Positions 18,219 through 27,155 of a stretch of DNA of 64,000 nucleotides are shown here, piece after piece. The translations under genes were made by a program, and so were the position numbers. The number at the start of each line of letters is the position of its first letter. Position 1 is the stretch's first letter. This stretch comes from CAKZNE01 sp040222435 (GTDB taxonomy: Bacteria; Bacteroidota; Bacteroidia; Flavobacteriales; Schleiferiaceae), in the NCBI GenBank assembly GCA_965212245.1, contig OZ243107.1, positions 434,001-498,000 on the forward strand, given 5' to 3'. Below the pieces are notes generated by a model. That model ran no database searches. It was given only the letters and a program-made list of their open reading frames with translations, and had not been told where the DNA came from.

Positions 18219-19187
18219 ATGTCAGTATTAGTATATATAGAAAGTTGGGAAGGAAAATTTAAGAAGAACTCTTTTGAGGCCGCTCAATATGCTGCTAAAA
18301 CAGCTGAAATGATGAGCACCGAAGCCATTGGGGTAACACTGGGAGACCTTCAGGATGATGCCGCAGTAACCGGCAAATACGGTTTAAAAAAAGTAGTAAG
18401 CCTTACCGGTGATGATTACGCCCAGTTCGATAACTTTAAAGCAGCTAATGCTTTGAAAGCAGTAGCTGAACAGGAAGGCGCAGATACCATCATCATTAGT
18501 GGCACCTGGAATGGTAAGGCTGTGGCTCCGGTTTTAGCGATAGCTATGGAGGCAGGTCTCATCACCAACGCGGTGGAGCTACCATCTTCCACCTCTCCCC
18601 TTACTGTAAAGCGCAGTGTATTTTCCAGTAAAGGTCTGGTGGAATACTCTACAGATGCTTCTAAACGTATTGTTGTTTTCATTCCTAATTCTACCGGTGT
18701 TACTGAAGGTGAAGGACAGGCCGAAGTGACCAATGGATCAGCATCAATTGGTGAAGTTCCTACCGTAGAAGTTACCGATGTAGACCGTGTGAAAGGGAAG
18801 ATCCTTCTGCCCGAAGCGGAAAAAGTAGTTTCCGGTGGTCGTGGTATGAAAGGCCCGGATAACTGGGGAATGCTTGAAGAACTTGCCGATGTGCTTGATG
18901 CGGCAACGGCCTGCTCCAAGCCTGTTTCCGATATGGGATGGAGACCTCACACGGAACACGTAGGACAAACCGGAATAGCTATTAACCCGAATTTGTACAT
19001 AGCTGTAGGTATTTCCGGAGCTATTCAGCACCTGGCCGGGGTGAGCAGTTCCAAGACCATTGTGGTAATAAACAATGATGCAGAAGCACCGTTCTTTAAA
19101 GCTGCGGACTATGGTGTAGTAGGTGATGCTTTTGAAGTAGTACCTAAACTCACTGCAGCCCTTCGCGACTTTAAAGAGAACAATTAA
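18219..19187 (+). CDS. etfA: Electron transfer flavoprotein alpha subunit
   Basis: A 322-residue ETF alpha subunit carrying the FAD domain. The C-terminal half shows KVVSGGRGMKGPDNW, the WRPHTEHVGQTGIAINPNLY flavin-binding stretch and AVGISGAIQHLAGVSSSKTI, followed by NNDAEAPFFKAADYGVVGD. Forms the heterodimer with etfB, 23 bp upstream. The last base of its stop is the first base of the next ATG (TAATG), so the bifunctional nuclease gene is tightly coupled. Confidence 0.96.
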   Translation: MSVLVYIESWEGKFKKNSFEAAQYAAKTAEMMSTEAIGVTLGDLQDDAAVTGKYGLKKVVSLTGDDYAQFDNFKAANALKAVAEQEGADTIIISGTWNGKAVAPVLAIAMEAGLITNAVELPSSTSPLTVKRSVFSSKGLVEYSTDASKRIVVFIPNSTGVTEGEGQAEVTNGSASIGEVPTVEVTDVDRVKGKILLPEAEKVVSGGRGMKGPDNWGMLEELADVLDAATACSKPVSDMGWRPHTEHVGQTGIAINPNLYIAVGISGAIQHLAGVSSSKTIVVINNDAEAPFFKAADYGVVGDAFEVVPKLTAALRDFKENN

Positions 19188-19810
19188 TGGAGCGTATCCG
19201 GCTTCACATAAAAGGACTTTCGTATAGCCAAACTCAATCCGGAGCCTATGCCCTGGTTTTAGGAGAAGAAGGTGGCGAACGGAGGCTCCCCATTATTATT
19301 GGTGGTTTTGAAGCGCAATCCATTGCTATTGCATTGGAAAAGGATGTAAATCCTCCGCGCCCTCTTACCCATGATCTGTTTAAGAATTTTGCCGATAGTT
19401 TTGGCATTGGCCTAAAAGAAGTCATCATCCATAAATTACAGGATGGTGTCTTCTTTTCGGTTTTGGTATGCGAAAAAGATGGTGAAGAGCAAGTGCTTGA
19501 TGCCCGTACTTCGGACGCAGTGGCTTTGGCTATTCGCTTTCAGTGCCCGGTATATACCTATAAGGAGATTCTTGAAAAAGCCGGTGTCATTTTAAAGGAA
19601 GGCTCAGATACGCGACCCGAAGAAAAAGAAGCTGATGACCGGCCTGCCCCGCAGCCCCTGGAGGAGAGCAGCACCCCATCCTCAACCGCAGAATTAAACA
19701 CTAAGAGTACTAAAGAATTGTACGCCATACTGGATAAGGCGGTAAAGGAAGAAAACTACGAATTGGCAGCCCGTGTGCGGGATGAGATAGACAAGCGTAG
19801 TGCTAATTAA
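19187..19810 (+). CDS. Bifunctional nuclease family protein (DUF151) with C-terminal UVR motif
   Basis: A 207-residue protein: residues 1-135 form the DUF151/BFN domain (GEEGGERRLPIIIGGFEAQSIAIAL, DARTSDAVALAIRFQCPVYT), a family with reported RNase and DNase activity. An acidic, proline-rich linker (about 140-170) leads to a UvrB/UvrC-type helical motif ending ENYELAARVRDEID. This domain pairing is typical of Bacteroidota. It shares one base with the etfA stop, so it is translated with the ETF genes. Confidence 0.88.
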   Translation: MERIRLHIKGLSYSQTQSGAYALVLGEEGGERRLPIIIGGFEAQSIAIALEKDVNPPRPLTHDLFKNFADSFGIGLKEVIIHKLQDGVFFSVLVCEKDGEEQVLDARTSDAVALAIRFQCPVYTYKEILEKAGVILKEGSDTRPEEKEADDRPAPQPLEESSTPSSTAELNTKSTKELYAILDKAVKEENYELAARVRDEIDKRSAN

Positions 19811-19860
19811 TCTCCTCTGAATTCTAAACCTTAAATTCGCAGCTTTCGAGCTTAAAAATC

Positions 19861-21612
19861 ATGGCCGTGCGAATATTCCTGAGTATTATTTTCTCCCTGC
19901 TTCTGAACCTTGGTTTTGGGCAGGAAACCCTCAAATACCGTTGGGCTTTTGATCGTATTGAAAACCTGGAAGGTACCAGCCTTCTGCCCATTGATTCTAC
20001 CGATTACTTTCAACTCAGGGAAGACAGCACTTTTCGCTACCAGCTTAAAGCTAAGGATAATTTAATAGCTGAAGGCACCTGGATACAACGTAATGATTCC
20101 CTCATCCTGAATTATACGCTTCCCGCAGATACCACCCGGTTTTATAAACTTATAACGGCCAATGACACCTTGCTGGCTATCAATGAAGGGCCGGTTAATT
20201 TTACTTTTCGGAAAAAACCTACTCAAAGTTCCGTTGCTTCGTCCGGTTTACCGGTAAACTATGACTTTACAGGTGGCAGTATTTCTATGGCTTCACTGGC
20301 ACGGGGTATTTTAGGGATCAGCGTATTGGTTTTTTTGGGTTTTTTATTCTCCTCTAAAAAGAGAAAGATAAACTGGCTTCTGGTTATAAAAGGCCTTATT
20401 ATTCAAGTGTTATTTGCTCTGGCTATTTTAAAAGTACCGGCCGTTCGGGTCATTTTTGATTTTCTCAGTGAGAAATTTGTAACCTTATTGGGCTTTACGC
20501 GGGAAGGTGCAGAGTTTCTATTTGGTGGCCTTATCACCAATACAGAGTCGCTGGGTTAAATCTTTGCCTTTCAGGTTTTACCTACGGTTATCTTCTTCTC
20601 GGCACTTACCAGCCTGATGTTCTATTATGGCATTCTCCAAAAGATTGTATACGCTTTTGCTTGGGTGATGAAACGTACTATGAAACTGTCCGGAGCAGAG
20701 AGTCTGGCTGCCGCAGGTAATGTTTTCCTGGGGCAAACCGAATCTCCCCTTTTGGTAAAACCCTACATCGGCAAAATGACCATGTCTGAACTACTGTGCC
20801 TCATGAGCGGTGGCATGGCTACCATTGCCGGTGGCGTACTAGCCGCTTATATTGGGTTTTTGGGCGGTACGGAAGTAGCTCAGCAGATATTTTTTGCCAA
20901 GCACTTACTGGCAGCCTCAGTAATGAGTGCCCCAGCCGCTGTGGTAGCTGCCAAGCTTTTATTGCCTGAAACGGAAAAGGTGAATGAAGATATGGCCATT
21001 GAGCAATCACGCATAGGCACCAATGCCCTGGAGGCTATTTCCAATGGAACTACCGAAGGCTTAAAATTAGCCGTAAATGTTGGTGCGATGCTGTTGGTTT
21101 TCCTGGCTTTTATAGCTTTTGCCAATAGTATTTTTGCCTTTATTGGTGATCCACATCAATTAATTGTAGGCAATTCTGTGTGGATAGATTATAAGGGGTT
21201 TAATGATTGGGTAGCTGAAGTATCCAACGGACGTTACGAGGAATTTTCACTGCAATTTATCCTGGGTTACAGTTTAGCGCCTATTACCTGGCTTATGGGT
21301 GTGGATAGCCGTGATATGGTTTTGGTTGGACAACTCCTGGGGGAGAAGACTATTCTCAATGAATTTGTGGCATATGTTTCGCTTGGAGACATGAAACAGG
21401 CCTCAGCCTTTGCCAGCCCCAAGTCCATTATTATAGCTACTTACATTTTATGCGGCTTTTCCAATTTCGCAAGCATCGGCATACAAATCGGTGGAATTGG
21501 TTCACTGGCTCCTTCGCGTAAGGCAGACCTGTCCAAGCTGGGATTTAAAGCCCTGATTGGGGGTACGCTGGCATCCTTATTTACTGCAGTTATTGTGGGG
21601 ATGTTGATTTAA
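19861..21612 (+). pseudogene. CNT (NupC)-family nucleoside transporter interrupted by an in-frame TAA
   Basis: One continuous frame of 584 codons except for a TAA at 20557-20559. Before it: a signal peptide, a 100-residue lipocalin-like periplasmic domain (LREDSTFRYQLKAKDNLIAEGTW) and the first transporter helices. After it the same frame continues IFAFQVLPTVIFFSALTSL, then the CNT core with GQTESPLLVKPYIGKM (nucleoside-binding) and SPAPAAVVA-like and CGFSNFASIGIQIGGIG segments. The stop falls just before the conserved FAFQVLP helix. A single base change (for example from TAT or TAC) could cause it. An internal restart at ATG 20617 would lack the N-terminal helices. Flanking etf and thyA genes are intact. 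Confidence 0.85.
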
Positions 21613-21697
21613 TAAGAAAGTCTGTGCTTCCCGATTCTTGTTAAAAGTTTGTGTAGAAAAGAAAACCTTCAGACTCTACAGCTTCAAATCGCCTTCT

Positions 21698-21705
21698 TAT
21701 CTTTG
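21698..21705 (+). promoter_or_regulatory. -7 promoter box of thyA
   Basis: TATCTTTG matches TAnnTTTG exactly and ends 17 nt before the thyA ATG; no good -33 element at the expected distance. Confidence 0.5.
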
Positions 21706-21722
21706 AATACTCATATTTTTCT

Positions 21723-22628
21723 ATGCAACAGTATCATAAATTACTGCGTCATGTTCTGGAAAATGGCAACTCCAAGGCAGACCGTACCGGTACGGGTACT
21801 CTTTCAGTGTTTGGGTATCAGATGCGATTTAATCTACAGGAAGGGTTTCCGCTCCTAACAACCAAAAAGGTGCATTTGAAATCTATCATCCATGAATTAC
21901 TATGGTTTCTGAATGGTGAGACCAATATTCGTTATCTCGTTAAAAACGGGGTAAATATCTGGAATGAGTGGCCCTTTCAAAATTACTTGCGTGAAAATGA
22001 TCTTCACATGAGGCTTTCTAAACATTCCCCTGAATGGAAAGAAGCCTTGAAGAATTTTATAAATCAGGTAAAAGAGGATGAAGCTTTTGCTCAAAAGTGG
22101 GGAGAGCTTGGCCCGGTTTATGGAAAACAATGGAGAAACTTTGAGGGTGTTGATCAAATAAGCCAGTTAATTGAAGACATTAAGAGCAACCCTGATTCAA
22201 GAAGACTGTTGGTATCTGCGTGGAATCCAAGAGAAATTCCGGTAATGGCCAAATCAGGTTTACCACCTTGCCATACCTTGTTCCAATTTTATGTAGCTGA
22301 TGGAAAACTGAGCTGTCAGTTGTATCAACGAAGTGCTGACATTTTTCTTGGCGTGCCTTTTAACATTGCATCCTATGCTTTACTTACCATGATGATTGCC
22401 AGGGTATGCGGACTTGAATATGGCGATTTTGTACACACCATGGGTGATGCACATATTTACAGCAACCACATGGACCAGGTGCAGGAACAATTGAGCCGTG
22501 ATTTCAGAGACCTGCCGGAAATGAAGATCAACCCTGATGTTAAAGATATTTTCAGTTTTAAATACGAGGATTTTGAACTGATTAATTACAATCCTCATCC
22601 TCCCATTAAAGCCCCTGTGGCAGTTTAA
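21723..22628 (+). CDS. thyA: Thymidylate synthase
   Basis: A 301-residue enzyme that methylates dUMP to dTMP with methylene-tetrahydrofolate. The active cysteine is C183 in PPCHTLFQFYV. RTGTGTLSVFGYQMRF (phosphate-binding arginine) and SCQLYQRSADIFLGVPFNIASY (folate/dUMP site) are intact. It is longer than the 264-residue E. coli enzyme because of an insertion at about residues 85-125, as seen in other long ThyA proteins. folA follows after 80 bp, matching the coupled reactions: ThyA makes dihydrofolate, DHFR reduces it. Confidence 0.96.
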   Translation: MQQYHKLLRHVLENGNSKADRTGTGTLSVFGYQMRFNLQEGFPLLTTKKVHLKSIIHELLWFLNGETNIRYLVKNGVNIWNEWPFQNYLRENDLHMRLSKHSPEWKEALKNFINQVKEDEAFAQKWGELGPVYGKQWRNFEGVDQISQLIEDIKSNPDSRRLLVSAWNPREIPVMAKSGLPPCHTLFQFYVADGKLSCQLYQRSADIFLGVPFNIASYALLTMMIARVCGLEYGDFVHTMGDAHIYSNHMDQVQEQLSRDFRDLPEMKINPDVKDIFSFKYEDFELINYNPHPPIKAPVAV

Positions 22629-22671
22629 TTAAATCAGAGCTCACAAACCACGTGGTGAAAGCCAAAATATC

Positions 22672-22702
22672 TTGGAAACACTTTCCCACTACTCTAATTT
22701 AC
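22672..22702 (+). promoter_or_regulatory. Candidate promoter of folA
   Basis: TTG (22672-22674), 20-bp spacer, TAATTTAC (22695-22702; two mismatches to TAnnTTTG), ending 6 nt before the ATG. Confidence 0.4.
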
Positions 22703-22708
22703 AAATAG

Positions 22709-23200
22709 ATGAACCTCACATTAATTGCCGCTATGGCACAAAACAGGGTTATTGGCAACAATAACAACTTGATCTGGCACCTCCCCCGTGACATGAAGCA
22801 CTTCAGGGAGTTGACCACCGGACACCACGTTATAATGGGTCGTAAAACTTTTGAAAGTATGAATAGCCGTCCCCTGCCTAAGCGTGAGAATATTGTGATC
22901 ACCAGGCAAAAAGGATATGAGGCCAAGGGGTGCATGGTAGTGCATAGCCTGGATGAAGCTCTTGAAAAAATTACAGGAGATGAACAACCTTACGTAATAG
23001 GTGGCGCAGAAATATATAAGGAAGCCCTGAATAAAGCCAATACCATAGAGCTAACTCTTATTTATAACGCTTTTGAGGGCGATACATATTTCCCTGAATT
23101 AGATACGGCCAATTGGAAGGAGGTACAGAGAGAACATCATGTAGCTGATGAAAAAAATGCGCACTCTATGGACTTTATCACCTATAAGCGTGGCTCATAA
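22709..23200 (+). CDS. folA: Dihydrofolate reductase
   Basis: A 163-residue NADPH enzyme that regenerates tetrahydrofolate. It starts NLTLIAAMAQNRVIGNNNNL with the WHLPRDMKHFRELTTGH substrate site (the acidic residue is D27-like in LPRDM), MGRKTFESM and the nucleotide-binding VIGGAEIYKEAL. Standard length for the FolA family. Placed directly after thyA; the 3' end faces clpX with an 18-bp gap. Confidence 0.95.
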   Translation: MNLTLIAAMAQNRVIGNNNNLIWHLPRDMKHFRELTTGHHVIMGRKTFESMNSRPLPKRENIVITRQKGYEAKGCMVVHSLDEALEKITGDEQPYVIGGAEIYKEALNKANTIELTLIYNAFEGDTYFPELDTANWKEVQREHHVADEKNAHSMDFITYKRGS

Positions 23201-23217
23201 GAAGAGAAAATGATTTT

Positions 23218-24462
23218 TTAAGAAACTGCTTTAAGAGCCTTTAAGGACATCTTCTCCATTTTCTGTGAAGCGTAGTCTTCATCTACTGTAAGCGTTTGCT
23301 CTTCCTCCTTGCTGGGAAGCTCAAACATTGCATCCGTTAGAATAGTCTCTATGATAGACCTGAGTCCACGGGCACCCAATTTGAATTCTATTGCCTTTTG
23401 CACCACATACTTCAAAGCCTCCTCGGTAAAGTCAAGTGTAACACCATCTATTTCCAACAGTTTGGTATACTGCTTTATAATAGCATTTTTGGGAGTAGTA
23501 AGTATGAGTGCCAGAGTTTCTTCATCAAGCGGGTTCAGGTACGTAAGTACCGGCATCCTACCAATAAGCTCCGGAATAAGACCAAAAGTTTTAAGATCCT
23601 GAGGAGCGATATAGCGTAAAAGGTTTGAACTGTTATAGTCCTCTCTTTCCTTGGTACTATGGAAACCTACGGAACGCGTATTCAGACGCTTGGCAATATG
23701 ACGATGAATGCCATCAAAAGCACCCCCTGCCACAAACAAAATGTTGGAGGTATCAACTTCTATAAATTTCTGATCCGGATGTTTACGACCTCCCTGTGGT
23801 GGCACATTTACCTTGGTACCCTCCAATAATTTAAGGAGAGCCTGTTGCACTCCCTCCCCGCTTACATCACGTGTAATGGAAGGGTTATCACTTTTCCGGC
23901 TGATCTTGTCAATTTCGTCAATAAAAATAATTCCGCGTTCAGCCGCCTTAATATCATAATTGGCCGCCTGAAGAAGTCGTGTGAGTATGCTTTCCACATC
24001 TTCTCCCACATAGCCGGCCTCCGTAAGAACTGTGGCATCCACTATGGTAAAAGGCACGTTTAGCATGCGGGCAATGGTTCTGGCCAATAAGGTTTTACCG
24101 GTTCCGGTTTCACCCACCATAACAATGTTGGATTTTTCAAGCTCTACATCCTGAGTAGCTGCATTACCTTTTGTTAAGCGCTTATAGTGATTATACACCG
24201 CCACAGAAAGAACTTTTTTGGCTTCATCCTGACCAATGACATATTGATCCAGAAATTCCTTAATCTCACGGGGTTTAATGAGCTGTAATGATTTGGAAAG
24301 CTCCTTACGCTCCTTCATATCCATCTCCTCCACCACAATACCATGTGCCTGACGGATACAGTGATCACATATATGACCATTGATACCGGCAATTAATACG
24401 TTGGTGTCTTTCTTATCTCTTCCGCAGAAGGAACAACTTAAATTTTCTTTTTTCGCGCTCAT
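23218..24462 (-). CDS. clpX: ClpX, ATPase subunit of ClpXP protease
   Basis: A 414-residue AAA+ unfoldase. The N-terminal zinc-binding domain has CSFCGR and CDHC (residues 10-36). Walker A GETGTGKTLLA is near 117-127, Walker B IIFIDEIDKI near 179-188, and the pore loop follows after YVGEDVES. It unfolds tagged proteins and feeds them into ClpP. It is last in the order tig-clpP-clpX on the minus strand, the arrangement known from E. coli. A -7 box 20 nt upstream suggests it can also be transcribed on its own. Confidence 0.97.
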   Translation of the reverse strand: MSAKKENLSCSFCGRDKKDTNVLIAGINGHICDHCIRQAHGIVVEEMDMKERKELSKSLQLIKPREIKEFLDQYVIGQDEAKKVLSVAVYNHYKRLTKGNAATQDVELEKSNIVMVGETGTGKTLLARTIARMLNVPFTIVDATVLTEAGYVGEDVESILTRLLQAANYDIKAAERGIIFIDEIDKISRKSDNPSITRDVSGEGVQQALLKLLEGTKVNVPPQGGRKHPDQKFIEVDTSNILFVAGGAFDGIHRHIAKRLNTRSVGFHSTKEREDYNSSNLLRYIAPQDLKTFGLIPELIGRMPVLTYLNPLDEETLALILTTPKNAIIKQYTKLLEIDGVTLDFTEEALKYVVQKAIEFKLGARGLRSIIETILTDAMFELPSKEEEQTLTVDEDYASQKMEKMSLKALKAVS

Positions 24463-24481
24463 TGAATCAAAATCTCATCTA

Positions 24482-24489
24482 CAAAAGTA
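24482..24489 (-). promoter_or_regulatory. -7 promoter box of clpX
   Basis: Minus strand TACTTTTG (TAnnTTTG) 20 nt upstream of the clpX ATG, within the 90-bp clpP-clpX gap. Confidence 0.45.
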
Positions 24490-24552
24490 TAAAATCCATC
24501 ACCGGCATTTGATAGATGGATTTTATACGATCAGGTTAGCTTAGATTAATAA

Positions 24553-25227
24553 CTAATCTTTTGCTCTTTTAGTTTCCAAAACTTCGTCAATCATTCCATA
24601 TGCTTTGGCTTCTGACGAACTCATCCAGTAATCACGGTCAGAATCTCCCTCTACTTTTTCGAAAGTTTGCCCGCTGTGATTGGCTATAATCCGGTACAGC
24701 TCTTCTTTCATTTTCAGCACTTCTTTCACTGCAATTTCCATATCACTGGCCTGGCCCTGTGCTCCACTCATAGGTTGGTGTATCATTACACGGCTATGGC
24801 GCAAGGCACTACGTTTACCATCTGCTCCCGCGCACAACAAAACGGCACCCATTGAGGCAGCCATACCTGTACAAATAGTTGCCACATCAGGATTTACCAA
24901 TTGCATGGTATCATAAATTCCCAATCCTGCATATACCGAGCCTCCGGGGCTATTCAGGTAGATCTGAATATCTTTTTTAGAGTCTACAGATTCCAGAAAA
25001 AGTAACTGAGCCTGTACAATATTGGCAACCTGATCATTTATACCAGTGCCTAAGAAGATAATCCGATCCATCATCAAACGGGAAAAAACATCCATTTGAG
25101 CTACGTTCAACTGACGCTCTTCTATAATGTAAGGTGTTAAAGAGGAGTCTATATAATTACCCACTTGCAGGGAGCTAAGACCTTGATGGCCGGTAGCGTA
25201 TTTCTTAAATTCTTTGCCGAAGTCCAT
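24553..25227 (-). CDS. clpP: ATP-dependent Clp protease proteolytic subunit
   Basis: A 224-residue serine protease that forms the barrel of ClpXP. The catalytic triad is visible: S125 in GMAASMGAVLL, H150 in HSRVMIHQP and D199 in SDRDYWMS. The oxyanion segment NSPGGSVYAG is near 92-101. I start at MDFGKEFKKY rather than 18 codons upstream, where the frame is hydrophobic and unlike the family. Lies between tig and clpX in one transcription direction. Confidence 0.96.
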   Translation of the reverse strand: MDFGKEFKKYATGHQGLSSLQVGNYIDSSLTPYIIEERQLNVAQMDVFSRLMMDRIIFLGTGINDQVANIVQAQLLFLESVDSKKDIQIYLNSPGGSVYAGLGIYDTMQLVNPDVATICTGMAASMGAVLLCAGADGKRSALRHSRVMIHQPMSGAQGQASDMEIAVKEVLKMKEELYRIIANHSGQTFEKVEGDSDRDYWMSSSEAKAYGMIDEVLETKRAKD

Positions 25228-25316
25228 TAATTCGATATTTTTAGTAAATAAACAAAAATGGCTCGACAAGTATCGAGCCATTAGGATTTACATGACAAAA
25301 GTTCCGATATACGGCT

Positions 25317-26663
25317 CTAGTCCTTCTGCATTTCTTTCAAGAATTCATCAAAAGTTACTTCCTTTTCTACCAGCTTAAGGTGGTCCTTAAAGAACTGAAT
25401 AAGCTTAGCACTGAATAATTGATCGGTAATGCGTTGCATCTCATCTTTATTCTCCATAACCCGGGCTGCAATAGACTCAAGATCTGCCTGCTCCGGTGCC
25501 TGCCCATATTGCGCCATCTGGCGACCAACCAGATTCATGGTATACTGCTTTAATTCCTCCTCAGTAACTTCAATATTGTGTTCCTTTATTACACGGTTCT
25601 CCACCAATTGCCATTTCATGCTCTCCTTCATTTCAGGATACTGGTTCTCTACCTCTTCAGCTGAAATGGGTTTTTCACCAGCGGTTTGCATCCATTTTTT
25701 CAGGAATTCTTCAGGAAGGTCAAACTTCATTTTCTTTAAGAGCACTTCCTTTACGTCTTCGTAAAATTTACGCTCACCTTCTCCTACAAACATCTGCTCT
25801 GAGTCCTCCTTGATCTTCTGACGAAACTCTTCCTCATTTTTCACTGTACCTTCTCCAAAAACCTTATCAAAAAGCTCCTGATTTAAAGGTGCAGGATCAA
25901 GTTTACTGACTTCCTCAATGGTGATCTCAAAATTATCTCCAGCTTTGTCAATATCCTCAGCCTCTACCTTTAACATGCGGTGCACATTGGTGTCTTTGTC
26001 AAACGCTTTTTTGATATTAAGAACCAGCTTATCCCCAGCTTTTTTGCCTTCTAACTCTTTCAAAACCTTCTTCTGATCTATAGAATCAGTATCAAAGGTG
26101 CCTGTTGCTTCCAAACCATCTTCCACGGCTGCTCCTTTGGCGTCAACCTCCTTAAATGCAGCCTTAATGATGGTACTTTCGCCTACGGCTTCAGGGTATG
26201 ACATAGTTCCAAAACGCTTGGCGTAATCGGACACATAGCGATCAAGCATTTTTTTATCTGCTACAATCTTATAGGCAGGAACTTTGGTTTTATTGTCAAA
26301 GTTGAGTTCAATATCAGGTGTAAGTCCCAATTCAAACTCGAAAGAAAATTCGGTTTGAGAATCCCAATCAATTTCATCTTGCTGCACCGGAAGAGGGTTT
26401 CCCAGGATATCCAGCTTTTCATCGCGGATATGGTCATACACCGCATGTTGCAAAATATGATTTACCTCCTCTACCAAAACTGCTTTTCCATACTGTTTTT
26501 TGATAAGCGAAGAAGGTACCCGACCAGGTCTGAAACCTGGGATAGACGCACGCTTACGGTAGTCACTAAGCGTTTTGCTCACTTTCTCCTGGTAGTCTTC
26601 AGGATTGATCTCAACGGTTAGCACCGCACTTAATTCACCTGTATTTCTGGTAGTTACATTCAT
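25317..26663 (-). CDS. tig: Trigger factor (ribosome-bound chaperone)
   Basis: A 448-residue protein: an N-terminal ribosome-binding domain with the signature GFRPGRVPSSLIKKQYG (residues about 40-56), a middle region in the place of the FKBP-type PPIase domain (about 150-240, with acidic GLEATGTFDTDS, so isomerase residues are not obvious), and a helical C-terminal chaperone domain rich in Glu/Lys. It binds nascent chains at the ribosome. The start MNVTTRNTGE, 37 codons inside the longest frame, fits the family and lies 31 nt after a predicted -7 box. First gene of tig-clpP-clpX. Confidence 0.93.
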   Translation of the reverse strand: MNVTTRNTGELSAVLTVEINPEDYQEKVSKTLSDYRKRASIPGFRPGRVPSSLIKKQYGKAVLVEEVNHILQHAVYDHIRDEKLDILGNPLPVQQDEIDWDSQTEFSFEFELGLTPDIELNFDNKTKVPAYKIVADKKMLDRYVSDYAKRFGTMSYPEAVGESTIIKAAFKEVDAKGAAVEDGLEATGTFDTDSIDQKKVLKELEGKKAGDKLVLNIKKAFDKDTNVHRMLKVEAEDIDKAGDNFEITIEEVSKLDPAPLNQELFDKVFGEGTVKNEEEFRQKIKEDSEQMFVGEGERKFYEDVKEVLLKKMKFDLPEEFLKKWMQTAGEKPISAEEVENQYPEMKESMKWQLVENRVIKEHNIEVTEEELKQYTMNLVGRQMAQYGQAPEQADLESIAARVMENKDEMQRITDQLFSAKLIQFFKDHLKLVEKEVTFDEFLKEMQKD

Positions 26664-26699
26664 CGTGTCAACTATTTTACCCTTAATTTTTTGGGAGCG

Positions 26700-26707
26700 C
26701 AAAGTTA
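26700..26707 (-). promoter_or_regulatory. -7 promoter box of tig
   Basis: Minus strand TAACTTTG (TAnnTTTG), 36 nt upstream of the chosen tig ATG. It supports the shorter protein start. Confidence 0.5.
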
Positions 26708-27155
26708 ACAATATCCTTAACCTTACCACACATTTTACTATACTTTTTGATTTACAGCTGTAAGGCTTGTACACTCACATACAGATTAGTAAGTCATTCT
26801 TTTATTACAGATCTTCCAAAACTCAGTCTAATCTTGCCCTTTCTTAAAAGGTATACTCCTTTCGGAAAGTTTATGGCGCTTATGGGTTTGCTGAATATTT
26901 ATCTCAGGAGAATCAACCTGAGGTTTTATATTTAAAAATAAGCCGAGTCATTTTTTCAATCTCATGTTGAAGACAGCCTGATCGCGAATTATTAAAAATC
27001 TAAATATCAGATACTTAAAAAAATGAAATGACAACAAACGAAAAAAGGTAGTTTACAAAAAGTAAGATTATTCTTATACTTTTATTCCCCGATCCGTATT
27101 GTTCAGCACTTTTGAAAGCTATTTTTATTTACATTTAGCCCGTAAATAAAAACAA
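26708..27155. other. Intergenic region upstream of the SPOR outer-membrane protein
   Basis: About 450 bp, A/T-rich, with no convincing gene; a 62-codon frame at 26747-26935 has no recognisable features. It holds a perfect 12-bp palindrome TTACAGCTGTAA (26752-26763), a weak hairpin CTCAGG/CCTGAG followed by T-rich sequence (26903-26922), and a weak promoter (TTTG 27111-27114, TACATTTA 27130-27137) for the plus-strand gene starting at 27156. Confidence 0.5.

Noticed and set aside
18416..18919. 167-codon minus-strand frame inside etfA
   Set aside because: It is the antisense shadow of a strongly conserved gene; no start context or family match.
20557..20559. Stop-codon readthrough in the nucleoside transporter as normal biology
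   Set aside because: TAA is the normal terminator of many genes in the window, and no readthrough context or structure is visible. The stop in the lipoprotein copy replaces Gln, while here Tyr is more likely, so a shared recoding rule does not fit.
26747..26935. 62-codon frame in the tig-27156 gap
   Set aside because: No promoter, no start context and no recognisable domain; treated as chance.
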